Assembly (NCBI RefSeq): GCF_900104305.1
Contig: NZ_FNJC01000004.1
Span: 423,106-487,105 of the forward strand
DNA from: Filomicrobium insigne
Lineage (GTDB): Bacteria; Pseudomonadota; Alphaproteobacteria; Rhizobiales; Hyphomicrobiaceae
DNA: 64,000 nt
Direction of reading: 5' to 3'
Shown here: positions 25,970-36,055 of the stretch, one piece after another
Numbering within the stretch: the first letter of the stretch is position 1
How the letters are laid out: every line of letters starts with the position of its first letter
Notes under the pieces: model-generated
Told to the model about the DNA's origin: nothing
Database searches by the model: none
Seen by the model: the letters and a program-made list of their open reading frames with translations, nothing else
Translations under genes and position numbers: made by a program

Positions 25970-28087
25970 TTAAGCGGCCCGGAACAAGCGTACCGCTTCA
26001 TCGCATTCGAACAGATAGAGCAGGAGGCGAACGGCTTTTCCGCGCTCGCTTGTCAGCTTAGGGTCTTCAGCGAGAAACATACGGGCGTCATCGTGGGCTG
26101 CTGCCAGTAATTCGGATTGGTTTGGCACATTGGCAATACGGAAGGCCGGGAGCCCACTCTGGCGTGCGCCGAGAACCTCGCCGCCGCCACGTAGCTCCAA
26201 ATCCTTTTCTGCGATCAAGAAGCCATCTTCCGTTTCGCGCATCATGTCGAGACGTGCTTCCGCGGTTTCTCCCAGCGGTGGTTTGAACAGCAGTACGCAA
26301 TACGACTGGCGGCTGCCGCGGCCCACGCGTCCGCGCAGCTGATGAAGCTGAGCCAAGCCAAAACGCTCGGCGTGTTCAATCACCATGATTGAGGCGTTCG
26401 GGACGTTGACACCGACCTCGATCACAGTCGTCGAGACTAGGATACGAAGATCACCTGCCGAAAATGCCGCCATGGTCTGATCTTTTGTTGTCCCGTTCAT
26501 CGCGCCATGAAGGAGACCAACGACACCCTCGCCGAAGATCTGGCTCAGGTGAGCGTGGCGCTCTTCAGCGGCAGCGAGTTCGCTGGTGCCCGTGCCTTCG
26601 ATCAGCGGGCAGACCCAATAGACCTGGGCACCTGAAGCCAACGCGCGTCGCAATCCATCTACGACGTCTTCCAGGCGTTCCACGGAGGCTTTGGTGGTGA
26701 CGACCGGTTTGCGCCCGGCCGGCTTCTCGTTCAATCGCGAAACATCGAGGTCGCCGTAGTGCGTCATAACGAGCGTGCGCGGTATCGGGGTTGCGGTCAT
26801 GACGAGGACGTTTGCGCCGCCATCGCCTCCCTTGGCTTGCAGCGCAAGGCGTTGATGGACGCCGAAGCGATGCTGCTCGTCGATGACGGCGACGGAGAGA
26901 TCGCGAAATTGGACATCGGGTTGGAAAAGCGCATGGGTTCCGATGAGGATGTCGATCTCACCGGCTGCTAGGGCGGCCAGAACGTGTTTGCGTGCCGCAC
27001 CTTTCTCACGGCCGGTGAGAAGACCCAACCGAAGCCCTGCTTTTTCGGCGAGCGGCGCAATGGTTTCCAGGTGCTGACGGGCCAGAACTTCGGTTGGGGC
27101 CATCAGGGCTGCCTGGCTTCCGGCCTCGACCGCGATCGCCATGGCCATAAGGGCAACGACGGTCTTGCCGGATCCGACATCGCCTTGAAGAAGCCGCAGC
27201 ATACGGCTTGGGCTTGCCATGTCGGCGGCGATCTCTGTGATCGCCGTGGTCTGAGAGCCAGTGAGCTGGAAGGGGAGGGCGTCAGAGATACGTTGGCGAA
27301 TGGCACCGTCGCCCTTTACCGCACGGCCGCGCTGGGACTTCAAGCTCTGGCGGACTAGTGCGAGCGCGACCTGACCGGCAAACAGCTCATCATAAGCGAG
27401 CCGCTGCCAGGCTGGAGCTCCGTTCGATATATCGGTCGCGTCTTGTGGCCGATGAATGCGCGCGATCGCCTCAGCGGCTGAGGGCCACTTTTGCTGGTCG
27501 AGCCAGCTCGGATTTTGCCATTCGGGTAAGTCCGGGAGCCGCTCCAGGGCTTGCCGCGTTGCCTTCTGCAGGATTTTTCCCGACAATCCTGCTGTCAGCG
27601 GATACACGGGCTCAAGCATGGGCAGATCGTCGCGGGCGTCGGCTGCGACGATGTAATCTGGATGCGTCATCTGCAGCGTTTCGCCGTAGAGTTCGATGCG
27701 GCCGGAGATGTAGCGTTCTTCGCCCACGGGGAGTTGGCGCTCAATGAATTTGCGTTCGGCTCTGAAAAACACCAAATCAATGCGGCCGCTGTCATCCTCG
27801 CAGGTGACCTTATAGGGCGCTTTGTTGTTGCCCCGCGGGGAGGGCCGGTGTTTGAGGATGCGCACCTTAAGAGTGGCAATGGTTCCAGGAACGGCGTGGC
27901 TGATCGTGGGTTCAGCACGGCGATCGATAACACCTGTGGGCGTGTGCCAGAGCAGGTCGATGATGCGGGCTTCGCTGACGCCAGCGGGCAAATCCAGGGC
28001 TTTGCGCAGTAACGCGACCAGTCGTGGACCGATGCCGGTCAAGGATTGGGCTGGGGCAAACAGAGGCTGGAGTTGATCGGGCCGCAT
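25970..28087 (-). CDS. recG: ATP-dependent DNA helicase RecG
   Basis: Branch-migration helicase that regresses stalled replication forks and processes R-loops. An N-terminal wedge/OB domain (about 1-200) is followed by the superfamily 2 motor: Walker A GDVGSGKT, DEQH box in VIDEQHRFGV, TATPIPRTL (motif III) and QLRGRVGRG (motif VI). The 705-residue length is typical. It is divergent from sdhE; the recG-sdhE-mfd neighbourhood is common in Rhizobiales. Confidence 0.97.
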   Translation of the reverse strand: MRPDQLQPLFAPAQSLTGIGPRLVALLRKALDLPAGVSEARIIDLLWHTPTGVIDRRAEPTISHAVPGTIATLKVRILKHRPSPRGNNKAPYKVTCEDDSGRIDLVFFRAERKFIERQLPVGEERYISGRIELYGETLQMTHPDYIVAADARDDLPMLEPVYPLTAGLSGKILQKATRQALERLPDLPEWQNPSWLDQQKWPSAAEAIARIHRPQDATDISNGAPAWQRLAYDELFAGQVALALVRQSLKSQRGRAVKGDGAIRQRISDALPFQLTGSQTTAITEIAADMASPSRMLRLLQGDVGSGKTVVALMAMAIAVEAGSQAALMAPTEVLARQHLETIAPLAEKAGLRLGLLTGREKGAARKHVLAALAAGEIDILIGTHALFQPDVQFRDLSVAVIDEQHRFGVHQRLALQAKGGDGGANVLVMTATPIPRTLVMTHYGDLDVSRLNEKPAGRKPVVTTKASVERLEDVVDGLRRALASGAQVYWVCPLIEGTGTSELAAAEERHAHLSQIFGEGVVGLLHGAMNGTTKDQTMAAFSAGDLRILVSTTVIEVGVNVPNASIMVIEHAERFGLAQLHQLRGRVGRGSRQSYCVLLFKPPLGETAEARLDMMRETEDGFLIAEKDLELRGGGEVLGARQSGLPAFRIANVPNQSELLAAAHDDARMFLAEDPKLTSERGKAVRLLLYLFECDEAVRLFRAA

Positions 28088-28383
28088 ACGACGGAATTCC
28101 GTTTGGGGGGTACGTGTGTTGTTTGGACGTGTTGGATCAAAAAACGCTTATACCCCGATCAAGTCCGGTTTTGGGGTTGCGGAGCATGCGTGTTTTGCCT
28201 GGTCCCCGCTTTTCTCAAGGTCTTGTAGGCGTTATAGGAACGCAACCTGTCAAAGAAGCAATGTCTCCCTGAGCTAGGTGCCGTCTGAGGCGGCTTCGGG
28301 TGCGGTCTGCTAATTCGGCTTGAGACCTGTCGGCGCGAAACGCTGCTAAGGAATACCGTGACGGGTGAACAGGAGAGGGACAA

Positions 28384-28662
28384 TTGGACGAGAGCTTCGA
28401 TATACGACGGCGCCGTGCGCTATACCGGGCCAACCATCGCGGTACAAAAGAAATGGACCTTTTGATGGGCCGGTATGCGGAAGCGCATCTAGAGGCCATG
28501 GATGAGGCTGCGTTGGATAGTTTCGAGCGATTTCTCGCTCTAGCCGATCCAGATGTTCAATCGTGGATACTTTCCGCGTCGGATGCGGATCGCCGGACGC
28601 CCATCGAACCGGAATTTGCTGACCTCATTCAATCGCTCAGATCGTTTCACGGATTGTCCTGA
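28384..28662 (+). CDS. sdhE: succinate dehydrogenase assembly factor SdhE
   Basis: A 92-residue helical protein that promotes covalent FAD attachment to SdhA. The family motif RGTKEMD (RGxxE) sits near residues 20-26 after RRRRALYRANH. The open frame begins at a TTG (28384) with GGAGAGG just upstream; no ATG lies near the N-terminus, so TTG is the probable start. It lies between divergent recG and mfd, about 50 bases ahead of mfd, and may be transcribed with it. The succinate dehydrogenase genes are elsewhere. Confidence 0.92.
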   Translation: MDESFDIRRRRALYRANHRGTKEMDLLMGRYAEAHLEAMDEAALDSFERFLALADPDVQSWILSASDADRRTPIEPEFADLIQSLRSFHGLS

Positions 28663-28712
28663 GCTTCGCCGAACAGTCATCGGCCCACATTTAAGGAACG
28701 ACGTTAGCTATT

Positions 28713-31700
28713 ATGAGCGGCGCTACCCCTAAAAACCACGATCTGCTGCTGACAGGTGTCCCGGAGGGGCTGGATGCACTTGTGCTGGCCAAGCTCGCTC
28801 AGGAAGCGCAAGGCGCTGAGGGGCATGCGGGTATTCTGATCCACGTCGCGCGCGACGATCGCCGGGTCGACCAGCTCGAGGGTGCGCTGCGCTTCTTCGC
28901 GCCGCAAATTCGCACGATCTCTTTTCCAGCGTGGGATACGGTCCCCTATGACCGGGTTGGGCCTAATTCCGATATCGTGGCGCGTCGCATCGCGGCACTG
29001 GCCAAGCTGACGATCGGGCGTCGGAAAGCGCCTACCCTGGTGCTAACCACCGTCAACGCGATCCTGCAACGGGTGCCTCCGGTCGCCTTCGTCCGCAGCT
29101 CCTTAAAGCAGATGGCAGCTGGGCAGCGGATCGATATGGGGCGATTGATCACGCGATTACAGCTCGCGGGATTTACGCGCACTGGGACGGTGATGGAGCC
29201 GGGCGAATATGCGGTTCGGGGTGGCATTCTCGACCTTTTTCCGCCGGGCAGAACCAATCCGGTTCGGCTCGATTTCTTTGGCGATACGCTGGAGAGCATA
29301 AAATCCTTCGACGCGGAAACGCAGCGCACACTCAAGCCTTTGCAGAAGATTGTGCTCATGCCGATTTCCGAACTGGCGCTGGGGGATGCAGCGACCAGCC
29401 GTTTTCGTAGTCGTTACGTCGAACTGTTCGGCGGAGGGACAGGCAGCGATCCGCTCTACGAGGCCGTGAGTGCGGGCAGCCGCTATCCGGGGCAGGAGCA
29501 CTGGCTTCCGCTCTTTCATGAGCAACTCGATACACTGGCGGACTACGCGCCGGATTCTGCCATTTCATTCGACCACCGCGCCGATGAGGCTGTGCGGCAG
29601 CGTTTCGAGCAGATTGCGGAACATTACGAAGCGCGCACGCAGGCGCTTGAGGTGGAAGCCTTCGGCGCGCCTCCATACAAGCCTGTGCCGCCAGACCTCA
29701 TGTTCCTTGATGGGAAAGCGTGGGGTGAACTTCTGGGGCAGCGCCAAGTCTATCGTTTGAACCCGTTTGAGACGGGCGAAGGCGCGGACGTACGCTCATG
29801 GAATGGCCGCCCCGGACGAACGTTCGCGGCCGAGCGCCTAGCAGGAGACGTCAATGTTTTCGACGCTGTCGTCAGTCATATCGCGGCGCTAAAGCGTGAA
29901 CATCGGCGCGTGATGATTGCGGCGTGGACGCCCGGTGCTCGGGAGCGGCTTGCCGGATTGCTCAACGATCACGGTCTAAAGGAGACCCGCAACGTTGAGA
30001 GTTTTGATGCGGCTCTGGAGCTTCCGGCGGACGTCACGCCCATGGCTGTGCTCGGTTTGGAGCAGGGTTTTGTCACTCCCGAACTCGCGGTTATCGGTGA
30101 GCAGGACATTCTTGGCGACAGGCTGGTGCGACCGCGGCGGAAAGCCCGTCGCGCTGTGGACGTTCTTACGGAAGCGACGAGCCTTTCCGTTGGCGATCTC
30201 GTTGTGCACGCCGATCATGGTATTGGCCGCTTTGCAGGGCTTACGACGATTTCCGCACTCGGCGCGATGCACGATTGCCTTGAGCTGATCTATGCGGGTG
30301 GCGACAAACTGTTCGTGCCGGTTGAGAACCTCGAACTGTTGACGCGCTATGGTGCGGAGGACGGTTCGGCTCAGCTTGACAGGTTGGGTGGTGTCGCATG
30401 GCAATCGCGGAAGGCTCGGCTCAAGAAGCGCCTCCAGGAAATTGCTGGCGAACTCATCAAAATCGCAGCGCTACGGCAATTGCGCGAGGCGCCGGCGTTG
30501 GCCCCTCCGGCTGGGGCCTTTGAAGAGTTTGTCTCGCGTTTTCCGTATGAGGAAACCGAGGATCAGGCCGCCAGTATCGATGCGGTGATCGAGGATCTTG
30601 GGGCGGGCCGTCCAATGGATCGCCTTGTTTGCGGCGACGTTGGATTTGGCAAGACGGAAGTCGCGTTGCGTGCAGCCTTTGTGACTGCGATGAGCGGCCT
30701 TCAGGTCGCAGTTGTCGTCCCAACGACGCTTCTTGCCCGTCAGCACTTCAAGACATTTAGCGACCGGTTCAAAGGATTGCCGCTCAATGTGGCGCAGGCT
30801 TCCCGGCTTGTGGGTGCTAAAGAGCTGGCTGAAGTGAAGGAGGGGTTGTCAAACGGGCAAATCGATATCGTTGTGGGAACCCACGCGCTCCTCAGCAAGT
30901 CGATCAAGTTTGCCCGGCTCGGGCTGCTGGTGATCGACGAGGAACAACACTTCGGTGTCGCGCACAAGGAACGCCTCAAGCAGCTACGTGAAGATGTTCA
31001 TGTTCTCACGCTATCGGCGACGCCTATTCCGCGGACACTTCAGCTTGCGTTGACGGGTGTACGCGAGCTGTCTTTGATTACGACACCGCCGGTCGATCGT
31101 TTGGCTGTGCGCACGTATATCTCGCCGTTCGATCCCGTCATTGTGCGCGATGCACTTCGCCGCGAACGGTATCGTGGCGGTCAGGCATTTTATGTCGTCC
31201 CGCGATTGAGCGACCTTCCTGATGTCAGAGAATTTTTGACAGAAGCGGTGCCCGAACTTCGCGTGGCGACGGCACACGGGCAGATGACGCCAACTGAGTT
31301 GGAAGACGTCATGACTGCGTTCTACGAGGGGCGTTACGACATTCTCTTGTCGACGCCAATCGTCGAGTCCGGTCTCGATGTGCCCAATGCCAACACGCTG
31401 ATCGTCCATCGTGCCGATATGTTTGGCTTGGCGCAGCTTTATCAGCTGCGCGGGCGGGTGGGCCGCTCGAAGGCGCGTGCGTATGCCTACATTACGACGC
31501 CACCGGGCAAAGCTCTGACGGAAGGCGCCGAGAAGCGGCTCAAGGTCTTAAATTCATTGGACTCATTAGGGGCAGGTTTTTCGTTAGCGTCGCACGATCT
31601 GGATATTCGTGGTGCGGGCAACCTGCTTGGCGAAGAGCAATCCGGGCACATCCGCGAAGTTGGCTTCGAGCTTTATCAGTCGATGCTGGAAGAAGCCGTG

Positions 31701-32207
31701 GCTGCAATGAAGGGCGGCGAAGGCGGCGAGTTGAAGGATCAGTGGAGTCCGGAAATTTCGCTTGGTACGTCGATCCTCATCCCCGAGAGTTACGTCACAG
31801 ATCTACAGCTGAGGCTGGGACTTTATCGCAGGTTGGCCAGCCTTGAGACACGTGCGGATATCGACAATTTTGCAGCGGAATTGGTCGATCGCTTTGGTCC
31901 CGCGCCGGAAGAGGTTACCCATCTTCTGGATGTCATGGAGATCAAAGGTTTGTGCCGTCAAGCTTCCGTTAGCCGGGTTGATGCTGGTCCCAAGGGCGCG
32001 GTGTTGTCGTTCCATCAGAACAGCTTCCCCAATCCGGAAGGCTTGGTCGAACTGATGCAGCGATCCCGCGGGCTTATCAAATTGTTGCCCGATCATAAGC
32101 TGGTGTTCAAAGCGGAATGGGATCTACCCGAACAGCGCCTGAAGGGTGTTCGGGGGCTGGTAAAGCAGTTGGCGGAAATTGCGGAACGCGAGCGTAAGGT
32201 CGCGTAA
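28713..32207 (+). CDS. mfd: transcription-repair coupling factor Mfd
   Basis: Removes RNA polymerase stalled at lesions and recruits UvrA. The 1164 residues show the UvrB-like N-terminal domains, the RNA-polymerase-interacting domain (VHADHGIGRFAGL), the translocase motor with Walker A GDVGFGKTE, the DEEQHFGV box, SATPIPRTL and QLRGRVGRS, and the C-terminal autoinhibitory domain with the end sequence LVKQLAEIAERE. Everything is intact and in the usual order. It is preceded by sdhE; a terminator hairpin lies right after the stop. Confidence 0.97.
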   Translation: MSGATPKNHDLLLTGVPEGLDALVLAKLAQEAQGAEGHAGILIHVARDDRRVDQLEGALRFFAPQIRTISFPAWDTVPYDRVGPNSDIVARRIAALAKLTIGRRKAPTLVLTTVNAILQRVPPVAFVRSSLKQMAAGQRIDMGRLITRLQLAGFTRTGTVMEPGEYAVRGGILDLFPPGRTNPVRLDFFGDTLESIKSFDAETQRTLKPLQKIVLMPISELALGDAATSRFRSRYVELFGGGTGSDPLYEAVSAGSRYPGQEHWLPLFHEQLDTLADYAPDSAISFDHRADEAVRQRFEQIAEHYEARTQALEVEAFGAPPYKPVPPDLMFLDGKAWGELLGQRQVYRLNPFETGEGADVRSWNGRPGRTFAAERLAGDVNVFDAVVSHIAALKREHRRVMIAAWTPGARERLAGLLNDHGLKETRNVESFDAALELPADVTPMAVLGLEQGFVTPELAVIGEQDILGDRLVRPRRKARRAVDVLTEATSLSVGDLVVHADHGIGRFAGLTTISALGAMHDCLELIYAGGDKLFVPVENLELLTRYGAEDGSAQLDRLGGVAWQSRKARLKKRLQEIAGELIKIAALRQLREAPALAPPAGAFEEFVSRFPYEETEDQAASIDAVIEDLGAGRPMDRLVCGDVGFGKTEVALRAAFVTAMSGLQVAVVVPTTLLARQHFKTFSDRFKGLPLNVAQASRLVGAKELAEVKEGLSNGQIDIVVGTHALLSKSIKFARLGLLVIDEEQHFGVAHKERLKQLREDVHVLTLSATPIPRTLQLALTGVRELSLITTPPVDRLAVRTYISPFDPVIVRDALRRERYRGGQAFYVVPRLSDLPDVREFLTEAVPELRVATAHGQMTPTELEDVMTAFYEGRYDILLSTPIVESGLDVPNANTLIVHRADMFGLAQLYQLRGRVGRSKARAYAYITTPPGKALTEGAEKRLKVLNSLDSLGAGFSLASHDLDIRGAGNLLGEEQSGHIREVGFELYQSMLEEAVAAMKGGEGGELKDQWSPEISLGTSILIPESYVTDLQLRLGLYRRLASLETRADIDNFAAELVDRFGPAPEEVTHLLDVMEIKGLCRQASVSRVDAGPKGAVLSFHQNSFPNPEGLVELMQRSRGLIKLLPDHKLVFKAEWDLPEQRLKGVRGLVKQLAEIAERERKVA

Positions 32208-32213
32208 AAAATA

Positions 32214-32240
32214 GGGTCGGAGAATAGACTTCTCCGACCC
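32214..32240 (-). terminator. terminator, T-run on minus strand
   Basis: A perfect eleven-pair stem (GGGTCGGAGAA 32214-32224, TTCTCCGACCC 32230-32240) is followed on the minus strand by TATTTTTT. It ends the small exported-protein gene coming from the right and lies seven bases after the mfd stop, where it may also act weakly on the plus strand. Confidence 0.85.
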
Positions 32241-32270
32241 CGAAATCGTTACCCTGTGATCCCGATCAGA

Positions 32271-32489
32271 TTACTTCTTCTCGGACTTTTCGGGTTGCGC
32301 TGTGCTCATGCTGGGTTTCGTTCCCCACTCCGAGCGCATTTCAAATACTGCCTTGGCGGAATCAGTTGGAAGGGCTGGGCGGCCCGCTACTTCCACTGCT
32401 TTCTCTCCGCCCTTTTTGTCTTGCGCCAGTGCGGGCTGACTTGCAATTGCTGCGACCAGCAATGCCGCGACAGTCGCTACAGACTTCAT
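32271..32489 (-). CDS. small exported hypothetical protein
   Basis: A 72-residue precursor with a clear signal peptide (MKSVATVAALLVAAIASQPALAQ, cleavage near residue 22) and a mature part of about 50 residues rich in Lys, Glu, Ala and Ser, with no cysteine. AGGAGG about seven bases before the ATG is a near-perfect ribosome-binding site, and a strong terminator follows, so expression is likely. No family is recognised. Confidence 0.65.
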   Translation of the reverse strand: MKSVATVAALLVAAIASQPALAQDKKGGEKAVEVAGRPALPTDSAKAVFEMRSEWGTKPSMSTAQPEKSEKK

Positions 32490-32652
32490 GTTGCTTCCTC
32501 CTAGTTACTTGCAAAACTTGAAATGACTAACGCTTCACAAGCTAGGTGGTTCCGTAACAATTTAAAGGGGTGTTTAAGGATATACCGTTATCTGAAGTTA
32601 TATAATGTTGGCGTGTTCTTATTTTTCCCGGATGATGTTTCCTCGTTTGTTT

Positions 32653-34308
32653 CTACCTGGTTTCCAAATTTTCCATTGGTTCTTCTTTGCTCAGAATAGA
32701 TCGTTTGATCTTCCCATTGGCGGTACGGGGCAGCTTGTCGATGAAGCGGATCTCGCGCGGACATTTGTAGGCTGCAAGGCGAGAGGCTGCGAAGGCGAGC
32801 AAGTCATCCTGCCGAGGAGGTGAGCCGGAATTTTGGGCAACGATGAACGCGCAGAGAATAGTTACGCCAGAGCTGACTTCCAGCGCTGCGCATGCGCATT
32901 CTGCGACATGAGGATGTTGCACGAGTACGGCTTCAACCTCTTGCGGGGCAATCCGGTATCCGAGCGCCTTTATGACATCGTCGGCGCGCCCGAGATGGCT
33001 GATGTAGCCCTCGCTGTCCATGACGCCAAGATCACCACCGACAAACCAATCGCCGCGTATCACCGCGGCTTCCTCGTCCGGCCGCTTCCAATATCCGAGC
33101 ATCAAGCCTGGATCTGTCCGATGGATAGCTATGAGGCCCGGCTCTCCGGGCGCAAGAGGTTCGTTCCCAGCCTCTTCGCTGAGAATTGCGATGCTGCGAC
33201 CCGGTTGTGCTCGGCCAACTGTTCCAGACTTTCTGGGAACGGTTGGGCTTGAGGAAATGTACGTGGAGATTTCGCTCATGCCGAGTGCTTCGTAGAGCTG
33301 GCGGCCCGTGCGCTCTGTCCATTCCTCAAAAAGGTCCGGTGGAGGCGCTTCGCCTGCAATGAGAGCATGGCGGAGAGTCGGCATCCGTGTCGGGTCGACA
33401 TCTGCGTATTTCAGGATCTGACGGATCAGACCTGGTACGGCAGCAAAAATTGAGGCCTCGGTTTTCTCGATCAGATTTGGCCAGACGGCAGGGTTCTTTT
33501 CGCCGGTAAAGATGATGGCGGTTGCGCCATTAGCCCACGGGTCCGTCAGTCCGGTGCCGAGTGTGAAGGTCCAATTGAATGCCCCAGCGTGTAGAACGCG
33601 ATCTTCAGGCGTGATGCCGTACCATCCTTGATACATGGGGCGGCGCCCCCACGCGGCGCGGTGGGCGTGGATCACCCCCTTGGGGGAGGCTGTGGTCCCG
33701 GATGTGTAGATCAGATATGCCGGATCATCAGAATGTGTGGCGACGTAGTCGCTGCTTTCTGGAAAGTCGATCAGGTGATGCAGCTCGCTGCGTCCGTACA
33801 GTGCTACGTTTGATGGCAAAGCGCTGGCTGCCTGCTCATCGTCACAGATGACAAGTTCGGCTTCGCTGTCGGCGACGATAAATGCCAGCTCTGACGGTGT
33901 GAGGGCCGCTGACGTCGGGATCGGTACGAATCCGGCTGCGATTGCTCCGAAAAAGGCCAGCGGGAAGGCGCTCGTATTGCCGAGGCTTAGGACGATCCGG
34001 CTGCCGCGCGGCAACCCGCGAGCGCTTAGTCCGGCGGCTACGCGGCGCACCGCTTCATCGAGTTCGCCGTATGTCCAGACCTCAGCCGGTGTTTTGGCGG
34101 AGACATCCTCAATGACGATCAGCGCAGGTTTGTCGGGGGGGCGCTGGGAGGCCGGAGCAAGACAATACGCTGCGAGATTTAAGGCCTTGGGGGGAGGCTG
34201 CCCTGAAAAGCCGAGGTGACTGCTTTGCGTTTTATTCGTTATGGGATGCTTCAACCGCCTGGGCCTTCTCAATGGTGGCGCTCCACCATGTGTCGACCTG
34301 ATATCCAA
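32653..34308 (-). CDS. AMP-dependent acyl-CoA/aryl-CoA ligase
   Basis: ANL-superfamily adenylate-forming ligase making a CoA thioester from a carboxylic acid. The phosphate-binding loop is YTSGTTASPKG, the adenine motif region is YEALGMSEIS, and YWKRPDEE, GDLG and the catalytic lysine in TANGKIKRS close the pattern. The overall form (short, GMSE, LMLGYWKRPD) resembles benzoate-CoA ligase and other aryl/medium-chain ligases; the substrate is not decidable. The ATG at 34308 overlaps the upstream solute-binding gene by 77 bases, which is unusual, and an alternative start around 34250 (TTG) may be the real one. Its end lies about 160 bases from the small exported-protein gene. Confidence 0.85.
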   Translation of the reverse strand: MDIRSTHGGAPPLRRPRRLKHPITNKTQSSHLGFSGQPPPKALNLAAYCLAPASQRPPDKPALIVIEDVSAKTPAEVWTYGELDEAVRRVAAGLSARGLPRGSRIVLSLGNTSAFPLAFFGAIAAGFVPIPTSAALTPSELAFIVADSEAELVICDDEQAASALPSNVALYGRSELHHLIDFPESSDYVATHSDDPAYLIYTSGTTASPKGVIHAHRAAWGRRPMYQGWYGITPEDRVLHAGAFNWTFTLGTGLTDPWANGATAIIFTGEKNPAVWPNLIEKTEASIFAAVPGLIRQILKYADVDPTRMPTLRHALIAGEAPPPDLFEEWTERTGRQLYEALGMSEISTYISSSPTVPRKSGTVGRAQPGRSIAILSEEAGNEPLAPGEPGLIAIHRTDPGLMLGYWKRPDEEAAVIRGDWFVGGDLGVMDSEGYISHLGRADDVIKALGYRIAPQEVEAVLVQHPHVAECACAALEVSSGVTILCAFIVAQNSGSPPRQDDLLAFAASRLAAYKCPREIRFIDKLPRTANGKIKRSILSKEEPMENLETR

Positions 34309-36055
34309 ACAATGATGTCTGCTGAGGCTGGCCGAGGTGGTGCCAGTAAGCGACCCATTGCTTTTGCAGATGGTAGAGCGGAATTACGTAATCTCCCGAC
34401 AACAGCGCTCGGTCAAGAGCGCGCACGCTGGACACGAAGTCTTCTGGTGCTTCGGCCGTCAGCATGGCAGCGATCATGGCATCGACGGCGGGACTCTTGA
34501 CCCCCGGGTAGTTGAAGGTGCCGTCACGGTCGGCCAACGCCGATGACCAACGGAAGAGCTGCTCGTTGCCTGGCGAAAGTGAGGAAGGCCAGCGTGTCTG
34601 AATCATGTCGTAGTCGTATGTCTTGAGCCGCGACTGATACTGCGCACTGTCCACTACGCGAATTCGCGGCTTAATGCCGAGGCGTTCAAGGTCGCGCGCG
34701 AAGCCTAAAAAAAGACGTTCTTGGGCTGCCGTTGCGGCTAATATTTCGAAGCTGAGCTGTTGACCGGTTTCCTGTGAAAGCAGCTTGCCGCCTTCGAGCT
34801 TGTAGCCGGCGTCGTTTAGAAGCTTCAGGGCGGTGCGCCAATTCTCACGATTACGTCCTGTGCCGTCAGATACGGGGAATTGATATTCTCCCATCATGAG
34901 TTCCGGCTTTATCTCCGAAAGATAAGGCGCCAGTAATTTTTTCTCGAGCGCGTCGGCAGGCTGGCCGGTGCTGGCGAGCATGGAACGCTCGAAGTAGCTC
35001 TGCGTACGGCTATAAAGCCCATGATAGAGGTTGCGGTTGATCCACTGGAAATCGAAGAGATAGATCAGCGCTTGCCTTACGCGCTGGTCAGCGAAGACAG
35101 GGCGGCGGGTATTGAAGGCGAGAGCAGACATGCCCGCCGGCAAACCGATATCGAATTCGCCTTTTATGATGTTACCATTGGTCACCGCGCGGGTGTCGTA
35201 GCCTTCCGCCCAGCGCGAGGGGTCTTCTTCTGGGCGTATATCGATCCTGCCAGACTTGAATGCTTCGAACATGGCGGCGTCGTCACGATAATAATCAAAA
35301 CGGATCTCATCGAAATTGAAGCGTCCACGATTGATCGGAAGATCCTTGCCCCACCAGTCTGGGTCGCGCTCGTACACAATGGAACGGCCGGGGTCGACCT
35401 GTGCCATCTTATAGGGGCCTGAGCCTATAGGGGGGGTCAACGTCGTGCGCTGAAACGTGTCCTCATCGAGAAGGTGGCTCGGCAGGATCGGCATCAGGCC
35501 GAGAATAAGTGGCAGTTCACGGTCGTCGGGCTCAAGATCGAAGCGGACGCTCAGATCGGAAAGCCGCTCGGTTTTCGTGACCTTTTTGTAGTACGCGCGA
35601 TGGTTGGGGCGGCCATGATCGCGCAGGACGCGCCATGAAAATAGGAGATCATCTGCGGTTACCGGGTGGCCGTCCGAAAAGCGCGCGTCGGGGTTGAGGT
35701 GGAACGTGACCGTACTGCGATCCGGCGCCAGTTCGACGTGCTGAGCAAGCTGCGCATAGAGCGTGAAAGGTTCGTCGAGGCCGCGTGTCAGCAGGCTTTC
35801 ATAGAGAAATTCGCGTAGGCCCGCACCAGGGTCGCCCTTAATGATCAGGGGATTGAGGCTGTCGAATGAGCCTTGGGAGCCAAGGCGCAAGCGACCACCC
35901 TTCGGCGCGTCAGGATTGACATAATCAAAATGCTTGAAGCCTTCCGAATGCTTAGGTGTACCGTGCATGGCGATGGCGTGTGTTTTGACAGCTGACGCTG
36001 GAGACGGCAAAACGGCAAAACTGAGCAAGGCGGCCGCGGTCAGACACAGCCGCAT
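34232..36055 (-). CDS. extracellular solute-binding protein family 5 (YejA-like)
   Basis: Periplasmic substrate-binding component of an oligopeptide-type ABC importer. From the ATG at 36055 it has a signal peptide (about 1-22) and 607 residues; longer in-frame starts add a non-signal N-terminus. AMHGTPKHSEGFKHFDYVNP and FDSLNPLIIKG are typical of the YejA/microcin C group, and the SBP_bac_5 core (FHLNPDARFSDGHPVTADD) is clear. No permease or ATPase gene (YejB/E/F) is adjacent, so the importer partners must be elsewhere. The gene overlaps the downstream ligase start. The ligand is unknown. Confidence 0.88.
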   Translation of the reverse strand: MRLCLTAAALLSFAVLPSPASAVKTHAIAMHGTPKHSEGFKHFDYVNPDAPKGGRLRLGSQGSFDSLNPLIIKGDPGAGLREFLYESLLTRGLDEPFTLYAQLAQHVELAPDRSTVTFHLNPDARFSDGHPVTADDLLFSWRVLRDHGRPNHRAYYKKVTKTERLSDLSVRFDLEPDDRELPLILGLMPILPSHLLDEDTFQRTTLTPPIGSGPYKMAQVDPGRSIVYERDPDWWGKDLPINRGRFNFDEIRFDYYRDDAAMFEAFKSGRIDIRPEEDPSRWAEGYDTRAVTNGNIIKGEFDIGLPAGMSALAFNTRRPVFADQRVRQALIYLFDFQWINRNLYHGLYSRTQSYFERSMLASTGQPADALEKKLLAPYLSEIKPELMMGEYQFPVSDGTGRNRENWRTALKLLNDAGYKLEGGKLLSQETGQQLSFEILAATAAQERLFLGFARDLERLGIKPRIRVVDSAQYQSRLKTYDYDMIQTRWPSSLSPGNEQLFRWSSALADRDGTFNYPGVKSPAVDAMIAAMLTAEAPEDFVSSVRALDRALLSGDYVIPLYHLQKQWVAYWHHLGQPQQTSLFGYQVDTWWSATIEKAQAVEASHNE

